From assembly GCF_028288185.1 (NCBI RefSeq), contig NZ_JAQBOF010000036.1, positions 62,001-126,000 of the forward strand: DNA of 64,000 nucleotides, in the 5' to 3' direction. Source of the DNA: Mucilaginibacter sp. GTDB taxonomy: Bacteria; Bacteroidota; Bacteroidia; Sphingobacteriales; Sphingobacteriaceae. Made by a program: the position numbers and the translations under genes. This document shows, one piece after another, positions 7,639 to 16,579 of this stretch (the first letter of the stretch is position 1; every line of letters begins with the position of its first letter). The notes below the pieces were generated by a model that searched no databases, had not been told where the DNA came from, and was given only the letters and a program-made list of their open reading frames with translations.

Positions 7639-9972
7639 TTAACTAACAGGCTGCCTGCTAAAAATTTCGCGGGCAGCTTTGGCGGCGTCAACCATGTTTT
7701 GCAGGGCGACTTTAGTTTCTGGCCATTTACGGGTTTTTAGGCCGCAATCCGGGTTAACCCAGATGTTGCCTACAGGTAACAGGTCGGCAGCTTTTTCAAG
7801 CAAGCTCACCATCTCCTCAACAGTAGGCACACGTGGCGAGTGGATATCATAAACACCCGGGCCTATTTCGGCAGGATATTTAAAATCAGCAAAGGCTTCT
7901 AACAATTCCATTTGTGAACGAGATGTTTCAATGGTGATCACATCGGCATCCATATCGGCAATGTGCTTGATTATGTCGTTAAACTCGCTGTAGCACATGT
8001 GGGTATGGATCTGCGTTTCGTCTTTAACGCCTGCGGCCGAGATCCGGAACGCTTTAACAGCCCAATCAAGGTAAGTCGCCCAATCCGCTTTGCGTAAAGG
8101 TAAACCCTCGCGTATAGCGGGTTCATCAATTTGTATCACTTTAATGCCTGCCTGCTCCAATGCAACCACCTCATCGCGTATAGCCAAAGCTATCTGGTTG
8201 GTAGTAACAGAGCGCGGCTGATCATCGCGCACAAAACTCCACTGCAATATAGTAACCGGTCCGGTTAACATACCTTTCATTAACTTATTAGTATTGGCTT
8301 GTGCAAAACTGGTCCACTTAACGGTCATATCTGTCGGGCGGCTTACATCACCATAAATAACCGGCGGCTTAACGCAACGGCTGCCATAGCTTTGTACCCA
8401 ACCATTTTTGGTAAACAGAAACCCGTCCAGTAATTCGCCAAAATATTCCACCATATCATTACGCTCAAACTCGCCGTGTACCAACACATCCAGGCCAATT
8501 TCTTCCTGCCAGCGGATGGCATCGATGGTGGCTTTGGCTATTTCGGTATCATATTGATCCTGGTCAAGTTCACCTTTTTTCAGTTTGGCACGTAGCTGGC
8601 GGATATCATCCGTTTGCGGGAAAGACCCAATGGTAGTTGTAGGGAAGAGTGGCAGCCCAAAAGTTTGCTGCTGTATTTTCTGTCTTTCGGCAAATTTGCT
8701 AAGGCGATCAGCATCCGCATCGGTAATAGCGGCGGTGCGTTGTTTAACATCCTGCTTATGGATAAGTTGGGATACATTCCGACTTGATATAGCTTTTAAA
8801 TTTTCCAGTAGCAAGTCATTATTACCCTCAATTATCAGGGCCAACTCATTAACCTCATTTAGTTTCTGTCTGGCAAAAGCCATCCAGTTTTTAATTTCGG
8901 GGTTTATGGCGGTTTCCAGGTCAAGATCAAAAGGTGTATGCAGTAAGGAGCAGCTTGGCGCTATCATCACCCTATCGCTGCCAATAGCGGCTATGACGTT
9001 TTTGATATAGCCGATGGAACGTACATAATCATTCTTCCAAATATTGCGGCCATCAACCACCCCTAATGACAGGATCAAATTATCAGGCACCAAACTCAAT
9101 ACTTTATCCAATTGCTGCGGCGCTCGCACCAAGTCAATATGCAAGGCGTTTATAGGTAGACTAAGTGCCAGCGGCGTATTTTCATGCAAACTCTCGAAGT
9201 AAGTTGCCACCATCAGGTTTAACCCGCCAGTAGCTTTTCTTATTTCTTTATAAGCATAAGTGTAGGCATCCTTTTCTTTTTGTGTAAGATCAAGCGCCAG
9301 GAAAGGCTCATCTAATTGCACCCATTCGGCACCGTAACTTTTTAGTTTCTTTAGGATCTCGATGTAAACCGGTACCAGGTTTTTAATGAGATCGATCTTT
9401 TCAAATCCTTGCTCTTTTTCCTTTCCCAATAATAAGTACGATACGGGACCGATTAGAACCGTTTTTGGATTGCTGCCGATAGCCTTTTTAGCCAGGTTAA
9501 ATTCCTCAAACACTTTGTCAGAGAATACCCTGAACTGCTGATTTGCGGTAAACTCCGGCACAATGTAATGGTAATTGGTATCAAACCATTTGGTCATTTC
9601 CATAGCGGTAATGTCCAGGCCGTCTTTTTGGTAACCGCGGGCCATGGCAAAATACAGGTCGATCTCGCTATTATCCGGATTTTTACTTAGTACCTGCGTG
9701 TACCGCTGCGGGATAACACCTAACATCAGTGAGGTATCCAGCACCTGGTCATAATAGCTAAAATCATTGCAGGGGATAAGGTCGATGCCGGCCTCTTGCT
9801 GCAGTCGCCAGTTTTGCTCGCGGATGGCGCGGGCGGCTGCAAATAATTCTTGTTTACCGGTTTTTCCGGACCAGTATTGTTCACTGGCTTTTTTGAGTTC
9901 ACGATTGGCGCCCACACGTGGGTAGCCGAGATTGTTTTTGAGCATACGCATAAAACTTTTTTGGTTAAACAT
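7639..9972 (-). CDS. metE: Cobalamin-independent methionine synthase
   Basis: Transfers the methyl group from 5-methyltetrahydrofolate (triglutamate) to homocysteine without B12. The chain of up to 777 residues has the two-barrel MetE layout. The C-terminal zinc site is seen as HTHMCYSEF (His and Cys ligands), a following Glu region (TIETSRSQ) and NPDCGLKTR (Cys). The family N-terminus corresponds to LGYPRVGxxRELK, so translation may begin at the first ATG (9972) or at the third in-frame ATG (9945); an aaggag lies about 18 bases before the first. A cobalamin riboswitch precedes it, so expression should fall when B12 is present. Confidence 0.97.
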   Translation of the reverse strand: MFNQKSFMRMLKNNLGYPRVGANRELKKASEQYWSGKTGKQELFAAARAIREQNWRLQQEAGIDLIPCNDFSYYDQVLDTSLMLGVIPQRYTQVLSKNPDNSEIDLYFAMARGYQKDGLDITAMEMTKWFDTNYHYIVPEFTANQQFRVFSDKVFEEFNLAKKAIGSNPKTVLIGPVSYLLLGKEKEQGFEKIDLIKNLVPVYIEILKKLKSYGAEWVQLDEPFLALDLTQKEKDAYTYAYKEIRKATGGLNLMVATYFESLHENTPLALSLPINALHIDLVRAPQQLDKVLSLVPDNLILSLGVVDGRNIWKNDYVRSIGYIKNVIAAIGSDRVMIAPSCSLLHTPFDLDLETAINPEIKNWMAFARQKLNEVNELALIIEGNNDLLLENLKAISSRNVSQLIHKQDVKQRTAAITDADADRLSKFAERQKIQQQTFGLPLFPTTTIGSFPQTDDIRQLRAKLKKGELDQDQYDTEIAKATIDAIRWQEEIGLDVLVHGEFERNDMVEYFGELLDGFLFTKNGWVQSYGSRCVKPPVIYGDVSRPTDMTVKWTSFAQANTNKLMKGMLTGPVTILQWSFVRDDQPRSVTTNQIALAIRDEVVALEQAGIKVIQIDEPAIREGLPLRKADWATYLDWAVKAFRISAAGVKDETQIHTHMCYSEFNDIIKHIADMDADVITIETSRSQMELLEAFADFKYPAEIGPGVYDIHSPRVPTVEEMVSLLEKAADLLPVGNIWVNPDCGLKTRKWPETKVALQNMVDAAKAAREIFSRQPVS

Positions 9973-10123
9973 TAATTTGACTTAATGCTCCTTACGGTTT
10001 TCGGTATGCTTTCGTGGAAATGGTAATAAAAGACACGCGCAGAAAAATATACGGACATACAACACCCATAAAAATTCCTTTTTGTGCTCTGACTACTGCT
10101 TCAAAACGCGAAAGCATTGTCTT

Positions 10124-10310
10124 AAACAAATGGCAAGTATCCTGGCTTGTAACGTTGGTGCCGTCCTTCTCATCCGCGTTTGGCGGATAATGGACATTTT
10201 GGAGTTAAGGCATCAACCTATATATGTTACTTACAGTTGCGCGACAGCCCGTGATTTACACACGGTTCCTTTTTAATCCCGGTCATCATAACCGGGAACC
10301 TATCTGTTGA
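10124..10310 (-). ncRNA. Cobalamin riboswitch controlling metE
   Basis: Read on the minus strand, the leader shows the class I cobalamin pattern in the right order: a GGTTCCCGG stem, GGAA, the GTGTAAATCACGG segment, CTG, CGCAACTGTAAG, then a variable arm, and finally the B12 box AAGCCAGGATACTTGCC. It lies between a TATATTTG promoter box and metE. The region from 9973 to 10123 holds further hairpin-forming sequence (gctttcgcg...gaagc) that could be the expression platform. Confidence 0.93.
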
Positions 10311-10331
10311 AATAAAGTAAAGAACTTGGGG

Positions 10332-10339
10332 CAAATATA
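10332..10339 (-). promoter_or_regulatory. -7 box of the riboswitch-metE transcript
   Basis: TATATTTG on the minus strand, about 22 bases before the start of the riboswitch fold. Confidence 0.6.
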
Positions 10340-10402
10340 GAGAAGTTAATATCAAAACAACATATATAATATGCTATGCCTTTAAAATAAGGAAGATAGA
10401 TC

Positions 10403-10434
10403 TTGCATAAAATGACAGATAAATTTTATATTTG
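10403..10434 (+). promoter_or_regulatory. Bacteroidota promoter for the small membrane protein
   Basis: TTGC at 10403-10406 and TATATTTG at 10427-10434 with 20 bases between them, 55 bases before the ATG at 10490. It is divergent to the metE promoter. Confidence 0.6.
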
Positions 10435-10489
10435 ATTGCTCAATACCTATTAACGGCATCAAGTAAAACCGACAAACCTTGCAATTGAT

Positions 10490-10669
10490 ATGAATACTCC
10501 ACTTACTTTTTTTAAAAATCTGTTCCTGGCAACCGGCGTTATCTGGTTTTTCAGTGCATTGGCAATCATTATTTTAAACCTTAATTTTGGGCCAAGAGAA
10601 ATAGTGTTTACGCTGATCATTCCGTTGGCTTATGCTGTGGTGAAATTGTTTGACAGGGTGAAAGGGTAG
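10490..10669 (+). CDS. Small membrane protein, 59 residues
   Basis: A short open frame with two hydrophobic helices: about residues 10-30 (FLATGVIWFFSALAIIIL) and 38-52 (IVFTLIIPLAYAVV), joined by a short loop, with basic residues at the C-terminus (KLFDRVKG). It has a good promoter upstream and an ATG start. No family recognised. The length and two-helix form resemble other small membrane proteins of this genome (22316, 63107). Confidence 0.6.
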   Translation: MNTPLTFFKNLFLATGVIWFFSALAIIILNLNFGPREIVFTLIIPLAYAVVKLFDRVKG

Positions 10670-10767
10670 CAAATATTTGGTAACAAATGGGGCTATCGGA
10701 GACGCAGATAGTTTCCCTAAATATACCTCGCCTGCATTGCAAGATTTAATCTTAATTTTGAGGAATA

Positions 10768-11379
10768 ATGGCGTCCGCAGAAAATAATTATATCCTGGTA
10801 ATAAATGGTAAACCTGAGGGGCCGTTTACCATTGATGGACTCAAACAGCGCCGGATAAAACCCGGTGATTTTGTGCGAACCGATGCCATGAACGATTACA
10901 AAGAGGCTCATGAAGTTGCAGAGCTGCGCCAATTGTTTGGTTTTAAGGAACAGGTGTTTCTGCAATACTTTGCCGCTTTTGATCAGCGCGCGACAGCCGC
11001 TGTGTTGGATTGGTTTTTTGTTTCGGCAGTGTGTGTTATTCCAGCGTTCCTGGTATCGATATTTATTACCGACAGGACGATCGGGCTTGGCCTTGCCGCT
11101 AGCCTGCTGATAATTATACCCGTAATGAATTTGATCTACCACATTATTATGGAAGGATCAGCAAAACAGGCTACTTTCGGCAAGCAGATATTAAAAATAA
11201 AGGTTTGCGATATGCAGGGCAAACCCATAAGCCGCAGCCATGCTGTCGGTAGGAACTTCGCCAAAGTATTTTCTATACTGACCTTATTTATCGGCTACTT
11301 GTACGCTTTTTTCAATAAACAGCAGCAATGTTTACACGATAAAATAGCGGGGACGTTGGTGATAAAGGATAGGTTGTAA
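10768..11379 (+). CDS. RDD-family membrane protein with N-terminal GYF-like domain
   Basis: 203 residues. Residues 5-55 (YILVINGKPEGPFTIDGL and after) match the GYF_2-type domain that often precedes membrane domains in Bacteroidota and is thought to bind proline-rich peptides. From about residue 70 comes an RDD domain: RATAAVLDW with the typical Arg and Asp, two long helices (about 75-98 and 105-130), and a third near the C-terminus (SILTLFIGYLYAFF). RDD proteins have been linked to ion transport, but no substrate can be named. It stands alone between a small membrane gene and the GH43 gene. Confidence 0.8.
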   Translation: MASAENNYILVINGKPEGPFTIDGLKQRRIKPGDFVRTDAMNDYKEAHEVAELRQLFGFKEQVFLQYFAAFDQRATAAVLDWFFVSAVCVIPAFLVSIFITDRTIGLGLAASLLIIIPVMNLIYHIIMEGSAKQATFGKQILKIKVCDMQGKPISRSHAVGRNFAKVFSILTLFIGYLYAFFNKQQQCLHDKIAGTLVIKDRL

Positions 11380-11422
11380 AACATCCAACTAAGTTTATAA
11401 CTTAGACTTAAATTATAAACCA

Positions 11423-12367
11423 ATGAAATACCTGTACCTGATCTGCGCGCTGTTTGTCGCTACTACCACAAAAGCCCAATCTGCCAAAGACACGCTTTTA
11501 CTTGCCGACCCAACCATATTTTATGAGGACGGACAATATTATCTGTACGGAACAAGCAGTAACAAAGGTTTCCCGGTTTATCAATCGTCTGACCTGGTGA
11601 ATTGGCACGGCCCGACAGGAAAAGGAGAAGACGGCCATGCATTATTAATGGGCGATAGCTACGGAACGTCAAAGTTTTGGGCGCCGCAGATATTTAAAAA
11701 TAAAGGCAAATATTACATGGCATACGCCGCAAATGAAGATGTAGCGATAGCCGAAAGCGACAGTCCGCTAGGCCCTTTCAAGCAAAAAACTATTAAAGCT
11801 GTATCAGGGCCCGTGCACCAGATAGATCCTTATATTTTTAAAGATACTGACGGTAAATTGTACTTGTATTTTGTACGGTTGCAAAAAGGTAACCGGGTAT
11901 TTGTCGCGCCGCTAAAAGACGACCTGTCTGACATTGATACGGCCAGCGCTAAAGAGTGCGTTAACTCAAGCCTGCCCTGGGAAACTACGGCACATACCAA
12001 ATGGCCTGTTTGCGAAGGCCCGACAGTTATTAAACATAAGGGCTTGTACTACCTGCTTTATTCAAGCAATGATTATCAGAATATAGATTACGCTATAGGC
12101 TATGCAACTGCAACCTCACCAATGGGGCCGTGGACAAAGAATCCAACCAACCCAATCATCGACCGCCATTTGGTAGGATTTAACGGCACCGGCCATGGCG
12201 ATGTATTTACCGGCAAGGGTGGGCAATTGTATTACGTTATGCATACTCACTACAGCAACACCAAGGTGCAGCGGCGTAAAACGGCCATTATCAAACTATC
12301 CTTTACCAAAGATAAACCTGCGGCTTTAGTAGCTGATAAAGACAGTTTCCGGTTCCTGGTTAAATAA
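11423..12367 (+). CDS. Secreted glycoside hydrolase family 43 protein
   Basis: Five-bladed propeller glycosidase, probably an arabinosidase or xylosidase acting on plant hemicellulose side chains. The signal peptide covers residues 1-18 (ends TKAQ). The three GH43 acidic residues are visible: the base in LADPTIFYED (Asp29), the pKa-modulating Asp in HQIDPYIFKD, and the acid Glu in VCEGPTVIKH. The 314-residue length is one catalytic domain without a binding module. Its stop touches the stop of the convergent isomerase-like gene. Exact substrate cannot be told from sequence alone. Confidence 0.88.
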   Translation: MKYLYLICALFVATTTKAQSAKDTLLLADPTIFYEDGQYYLYGTSSNKGFPVYQSSDLVNWHGPTGKGEDGHALLMGDSYGTSKFWAPQIFKNKGKYYMAYAANEDVAIAESDSPLGPFKQKTIKAVSGPVHQIDPYIFKDTDGKLYLYFVRLQKGNRVFVAPLKDDLSDIDTASAKECVNSSLPWETTAHTKWPVCEGPTVIKHKGLYYLLYSSNDYQNIDYAIGYATATSPMGPWTKNPTNPIIDRHLVGFNGTGHGDVFTGKGGQLYYVMHTHYSNTKVQRRKTAIIKLSFTKDKPAALVADKDSFRFLVK

Positions 12368-13315
12368 TTAGGCGCTTAAAATTGCCGCGGCATAGTCACG
12401 GCATTTTAAAACTTCCTTAACATCGTCTGATCCGGCTGGGATCTTATACTCCAGCTCTATGGTCGCAGGGAACTTGTAGTGGTTCTTTTTCATCAGCAAC
12501 AGTACATCTTTTATTGGGGTATCGCCTTGTCCCCACTCTGTATTGGGGCCGTTGTTAACTTTACGGTCTTTGATGTGCATGCTGGTTATGCGGGCATGGT
12601 TCTTTTCAATAAACTCAACAGTATTGGTGTTGTTGCCGGCTATATAATGGCCAATGTCCAGGTTAATACAGTTGTAATCAGATTGGCTCATGGCGGTATC
12701 CCACAAAGTAGGCGTGGCCTGGGTATGCGCATGGTAACCTACACGCATTTTATGTTTGGTAGCTATATCGCCAATGCGTTTGGTTTGGGCATCGCTTTCG
12801 GGCATTTCGCAATTGCAGTGGCTTGCACCCAATGCTTTGGCGGCGTTAAAAGCATATTCTATCTCTTCGTCAGTATTGTTAACGCCGAAAACTACGGGTT
12901 TGTAAGCATAAATGGGAACGCCCGCGTCTTTATATTTTTTGCCAATCTCTTTAAAAATATCCATTGATACCGTAGCGCGCCATTGGGCCATTGCTTTGCC
13001 AAAGTCAGCACCCGACTGTCCCGCCACACGTTTTGGCGCACCTGCACTTAACTCTGTCGCATCACCTCTTAGCTCAACACCGCTGATGTTGTCTTGTATA
13101 CAATATTGCAGCATATCTTCGGCAGTAACATTTTTCATGTGGCCGTAAGAGTAGGTGGTTACACCTATCAGCACACCACCAACCAGCGAATTTGGTTTAT
13201 CGGCCCCGCTAAAAAAAGATTTTGCGAAAGATGTTTTAGGCAGGATCAATGTCCCGGCGGCTGCAACTGCGCTGCTGCCAATAAACCGGCGGCGCGATAG
13301 GTGATTTGTGTTCAT
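12368..13315 (-). CDS. Exported sugar phosphate isomerase/epimerase-like TIM-barrel protein
   Basis: A 315-residue protein with a Tat-type leader (SRRRFIGSSAVAAAG, residues 7-21) followed by a xylose-isomerase-like barrel. The metal-site pattern of the family is visible in HCNCEMPESD, VGYHAHTQ, NLDIGHYIAG and SMHIKDRK, each placing acidic and His residues at strand ends. Members act on keto sugars or inositol derivatives; the substrate is open. The Tat leader implies export after cofactor or metal loading. Convergent with the GH43 gene, so they are not one operon, though both fit saccharide use. Confidence 0.8.
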   Translation of the reverse strand: MNTNHLSRRRFIGSSAVAAAGTLILPKTSFAKSFFSGADKPNSLVGGVLIGVTTYSYGHMKNVTAEDMLQYCIQDNISGVELRGDATELSAGAPKRVAGQSGADFGKAMAQWRATVSMDIFKEIGKKYKDAGVPIYAYKPVVFGVNNTDEEIEYAFNAAKALGASHCNCEMPESDAQTKRIGDIATKHKMRVGYHAHTQATPTLWDTAMSQSDYNCINLDIGHYIAGNNTNTVEFIEKNHARITSMHIKDRKVNNGPNTEWGQGDTPIKDVLLLMKKNHYKFPATIELEYKIPAGSDDVKEVLKCRDYAAAILSA

Positions 13316-13435
13316 GATGCTTTGTTATAAATGGTTAGGCCAAATTAATAAAATTTAATAAGATATGCTATTTGCTGTAGTGATATTGTTACTTGTATAG
13401 TCATGTTGGGTGACAATGACCACAGGCTGACATGG

Positions 13436-14989
13436 TTAGTTTGGTTCTGTTTCCAGGAAAGCTCTTAGTTCATTGTCCAACTCATTTAAATAACTTTCTT
13501 TGTATTCAATGTCTAATAATTGTACAATTAGATGGGCTGTATTAACAATTAATATAAATGTTTTTTCATAATAGGGAAAATCAATAGACAGCTCGCTCAA
13601 TGTTATTCGGTGTGTTTGACCACTAAAATGCTGGAATTGTGAAAAATACTTAAATATTTGTAATAGCATTTCATGGGTTGCAAATCCTGCCATTTTGATT
13701 CTTTCGATCTTTGCGGATTCTCCAATAAGTTTATTGGTTTGTTTTAAATTAGAGATTAAGATAGGATTACTGGTTGACCTTAATAATCGGTTGTTTTTTA
13801 TCTTTCCACTGGGTATGTCGAATAATGAAGAATAATCTTTTTGTATTTGCTCTAATTGTTCCTCTAAATTGAAAGAATTATCAAGATTGTGTTCTTCATT
13901 TTCAGCGCATTCAGATTTTACAATTGTTATTATAGCATCAATAAAGTCTCTTTCAAGTATATCTATTTCGTTTTTTAATGTTTTTTGTTCTATGTCATTT
14001 ATGTCTATGAAACTATGTAAGTAAAGAATGTTAATAATATCATCAATTATAGATCTGTAAATTACATTTATGGTAACTTTATATCTAACATCCTCAATTA
14101 ATTTTAATATTAAGTCGTTAAGTGATTCTAGGTTTAATCGTATTTTGATCAATAACTGAGCAAAAACCCAATAATTATTTCCTTGATCGCGATGATGAAT
14201 TTTAGGGAGAAAATCTTTTAAGATGTTTAAGGTTTTAGCCTGAAAATCATATAGGCGAAAAATATTATTATGACTTATCATTTTTTTACCTAGTAGTGCA
14301 TCAGAATTATAATTAAATAAAACTTCTGGTTTTGTACTAATTAAAACAGACCATAATAGATTTTTATGTACTACGTCAATCATTTTAAATCTAGCTAATC
14401 GCAAATGTTTAAAATGCCAATCTAAAGGTTTATGACAATCAATATAATTGTTAAAAGCCCACGACTTTAGTTCTATTTCAAAAGGAATAATATTAGGTGA
14501 TTTTTGAATCAGATTTTGAATTTCTTTATCATATATTCTAAAAATATCAATCGTGATATCTGAGAAAAGGAATACGCCGTTTGATTTTAATAAATCATAC
14601 ACTTGTCTATATAAACTTAATTTTTCATGCACATACCTAAGTAGATCAAAAGCGATCACCATTTCGAAACTATTTTCGTCAAAATCGAGATTGTCAATTT
14701 CTTTCAAATGGTAATAAATATTGGTCTTGGCTTTAAATATCTGCTGAAGAATATTTAATATATTTTGATCAAAGTCCACAATGTGAATTTGTGATTTTGG
14801 AAAGTTATTTAAAACATCGTTTACTATATTTTCATCATTGCTAACCACAAGCAAAATTCTATTTGGTGTGAAATTATCGGGTAAATATGTTATCAATTGC
14901 TTAAATATTTCGCTACCATTAGGCAACGAATCATTTATAACGTCATGAAACATTAACTCCAACTCATCTGATGATGGCTCATTAATCAT
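13436..14989 (-). CDS. SAM methyltransferase-like domain fused to a DUF5677-like helical domain
   Basis: 517 residues. Residues 40-160 look like a class I SAM methyltransferase: RILLVVSND (motif I position, without the usual GxGxG), HIVDFD (acidic end of strand 2), FEMVIAFDLLRYV (motif around strand 4) and VFLFSDITI. From about residue 290 the protein is helical, with SIIDDIINILYLHSF and a later YFSQFQHFSG, which resemble the RxxxE/H pattern of DUF5677 proteins. The gene is clearly richer in A+T than its neighbours and has no signal peptide. The degenerate glycine motif leaves activity uncertain. It stands alone between repeat debris and a GH99-like gene; horizontal transfer is likely. Confidence 0.6.
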   Translation of the reverse strand: MINEPSSDELELMFHDVINDSLPNGSEIFKQLITYLPDNFTPNRILLVVSNDENIVNDVLNNFPKSQIHIVDFDQNILNILQQIFKAKTNIYYHLKEIDNLDFDENSFEMVIAFDLLRYVHEKLSLYRQVYDLLKSNGVFLFSDITIDIFRIYDKEIQNLIQKSPNIIPFEIELKSWAFNNYIDCHKPLDWHFKHLRLARFKMIDVVHKNLLWSVLISTKPEVLFNYNSDALLGKKMISHNNIFRLYDFQAKTLNILKDFLPKIHHRDQGNNYWVFAQLLIKIRLNLESLNDLILKLIEDVRYKVTINVIYRSIIDDIINILYLHSFIDINDIEQKTLKNEIDILERDFIDAIITIVKSECAENEEHNLDNSFNLEEQLEQIQKDYSSLFDIPSGKIKNNRLLRSTSNPILISNLKQTNKLIGESAKIERIKMAGFATHEMLLQIFKYFSQFQHFSGQTHRITLSELSIDFPYYEKTFILIVNTAHLIVQLLDIEYKESYLNELDNELRAFLETEPN

Positions 14990-15040
14990 TTTGTAATTTA
15001 CGCATTATCTGTTTATTAAATGGAAATTCCTATTCCACCG

Positions 15041-15101
15041 CTGTCTGAAGTTTTTAACTTCAAACCACTACGCCTGTTAGTGCTCAATTTTTTTCAGACA
15101 G
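15041..15101 (+). ncRNA. Possible three-way-junction leader structure
   Basis: Upstream of the GH99-like gene, CTGTCT (15041) pairs with AGACAG (15096), enclosing two hairpins: GAAGTT/AACTTC (15047-15061) and CACTA/TAGTG (15066-15082). It could be a structured leader or another dispersed palindrome. No known riboswitch class is recognised. Confidence 0.3.
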
Positions 15102-15178
15102 TAAAGGATAGTATCACCCAATATAAAATATACATTCGTTTTATTATCCGGTATCCTAAAGCCGAAACCAATTATAAT

Positions 15179-16378
15179 ATGAGAAATAAAACCTGTATAC
15201 TGCTTTTAGCAATTGTTAGTTGTTTGGTTAGTGGCAATGCTATCGCGCAAAACACTAAATCATCAACCACCAAAAAATATGATGTCGCGGCATTTTTATA
15301 CCCGGCTTACGCCAATGACGACCCGCGCCTACGTCCGTTTTGGCCCGCAGGCAACGGCGAATGGGAAACCGTAACCACTATGCAGCAACGTTTCCCCGGC
15401 CATTACTGGAACCGCAAACCCGTTTGGGGGCCTGTAAATGAAGCCGACCCAACTATAATGGATATGGAAATTAACGCGGCCACTAAACACGGGGTAAACG
15501 TTTTTATTTTCGACTGGTATTGGTATGATGGCCGTCCGTTTATGGAGACAACGTTGGATCATGGTTTCCTGAAAGCCGACAACGTAAACAAAATGAAGTT
15601 TTACCTGATGTGGGCCAACCATGACGTATTGAACCTTTGGGACACCCGCCTGAATAAGTATAACGAAAACAATGTGATCTGGACCGGCAGGGTAAGCCGA
15701 GATGAGTTTGAAAAGATCTGTAAACGCAATATTGAAAAGTATTTTAAACTGCCGCAATATTATAAGATAGACGGCAAGCCGGTATTTATGATCTATGATG
15801 TTCCGCAATTAATTGCAGGGCTGGGTGGGATAGAGCAAACCGTAGCCGCGCTAAAATGGTTTAAAGAAGAAACTAAACGCGCGGGTTTCCCGGGGTTAGA
15901 GTTGCAGTTAACCATGTGGTCGCAAAATACCAATTACAGTGGGTTTGATGGCAGTAAAGCTAAAAACCCCGAGAATGCCTTTGTTAAAAAACTGGGCTTT
16001 ACCAGCGCCACGCATTACCAGTTTGTGCATTTTATGAATCCCAATGATGACTATATGAACATCATGGAAAAGGTGAAAAAAGAATGGGCCCGAATTGATA
16101 CCGCGTACCAACTAACCTATTATCCGCATGTTAGTATTGGCTGGGATAATAGTCCGCGTACCGGCCAAAGCCCGGTTATGAAAAACAATACACCTGCAAA
16201 CTTTGCCAAGGCTCTGCAAATGGCTAAAGATTATGTAGACGCGCACCCAAAACAGGCCCCGCTTATCACCATAAACAGCTGGAACGAGTGGACCGAAACC
16301 AGTTACCTGGAACCTGATAATGTGAATGGTTACGGGTATTTGGAAGCGGTTAAGAAGGTGTTTGGGGGTGATAAGTAA
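15179..16378 (+). CDS. Secreted GH99-like (WbsX-type) protein
   Basis: 399 residues. I start at the ATG at 15179, where a signal peptide begins (MRNKTCILLLAIV, cut after AIAQ, residue 24); the frame is open further upstream but reads as leader. The mature part opens with VAAFLYPAYANDD, then FDWYWYDGRPFM and INSWNEWTETSYLEP, the pattern of the GH99-like/WbsX family of TIM barrels that also includes endo-mannosidase-like enzymes. The role is probably carbohydrate hydrolysis in the periplasm; the substrate is unknown. It has its own leader of 160 bases with hairpins. Confidence 0.82.
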   Translation: MRNKTCILLLAIVSCLVSGNAIAQNTKSSTTKKYDVAAFLYPAYANDDPRLRPFWPAGNGEWETVTTMQQRFPGHYWNRKPVWGPVNEADPTIMDMEINAATKHGVNVFIFDWYWYDGRPFMETTLDHGFLKADNVNKMKFYLMWANHDVLNLWDTRLNKYNENNVIWTGRVSRDEFEKICKRNIEKYFKLPQYYKIDGKPVFMIYDVPQLIAGLGGIEQTVAALKWFKEETKRAGFPGLELQLTMWSQNTNYSGFDGSKAKNPENAFVKKLGFTSATHYQFVHFMNPNDDYMNIMEKVKKEWARIDTAYQLTYYPHVSIGWDNSPRTGQSPVMKNNTPANFAKALQMAKDYVDAHPKQAPLITINSWNEWTETSYLEPDNVNGYGYLEAVKKVFGGDK

Positions 16379-16390
16379 ATCAATCTTTTT

Positions 16391-16495
16391 TGTCATTCTG
16401 AGCGGTAGCGAAGAATCTTGTAAAACTGATCTGTATGCGCCAAGCAGTGGCTACCTTTCGGGCATATAAGATTCTTCGCTATACTCAGAATGACA
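16391..16495. repeat. Dispersed inverted repeat 'tgtcattctgagcg...aagattctt'
   Basis: tgtcattctgagcg-tagcgaagaatctt at the left and aagattcttcgctatactcagaatgaca at the right are reverse complements with few mismatches, around a centre of about 45 bases. The wording is typical of intergenic repeats in Sphingobacteriaceae. It lies between two genes of the same strand and is probably transcribed into a long hairpin. Confidence 0.75.
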
Positions 16496-16579
16496 AGTGA
16501 TTAAGGTCTTTTCCGCTTTCATTAACTTTTCATCCTAATTTCTTATCTTCGCTGCCCGATACGGATTGTATAAAAGTTT

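Noticed and set aside
8585..9010. Plus-strand open frame of 141 codons opposite metE
   Set aside because: Shadow of the well-supported metE; Ser/Leu-rich antisense composition.
9973..10123. SAM riboswitch before metE
   Set aside because: The conserved elements (CGCAACTGT, B12 box) are those of the cobalamin class; no SAM-I core is present.
15020..15178. N-terminal extension of the GH99-like protein
   Set aside because: Signal peptide begins at 15179 and the sequence before it forms hairpins; no family match for the extension.
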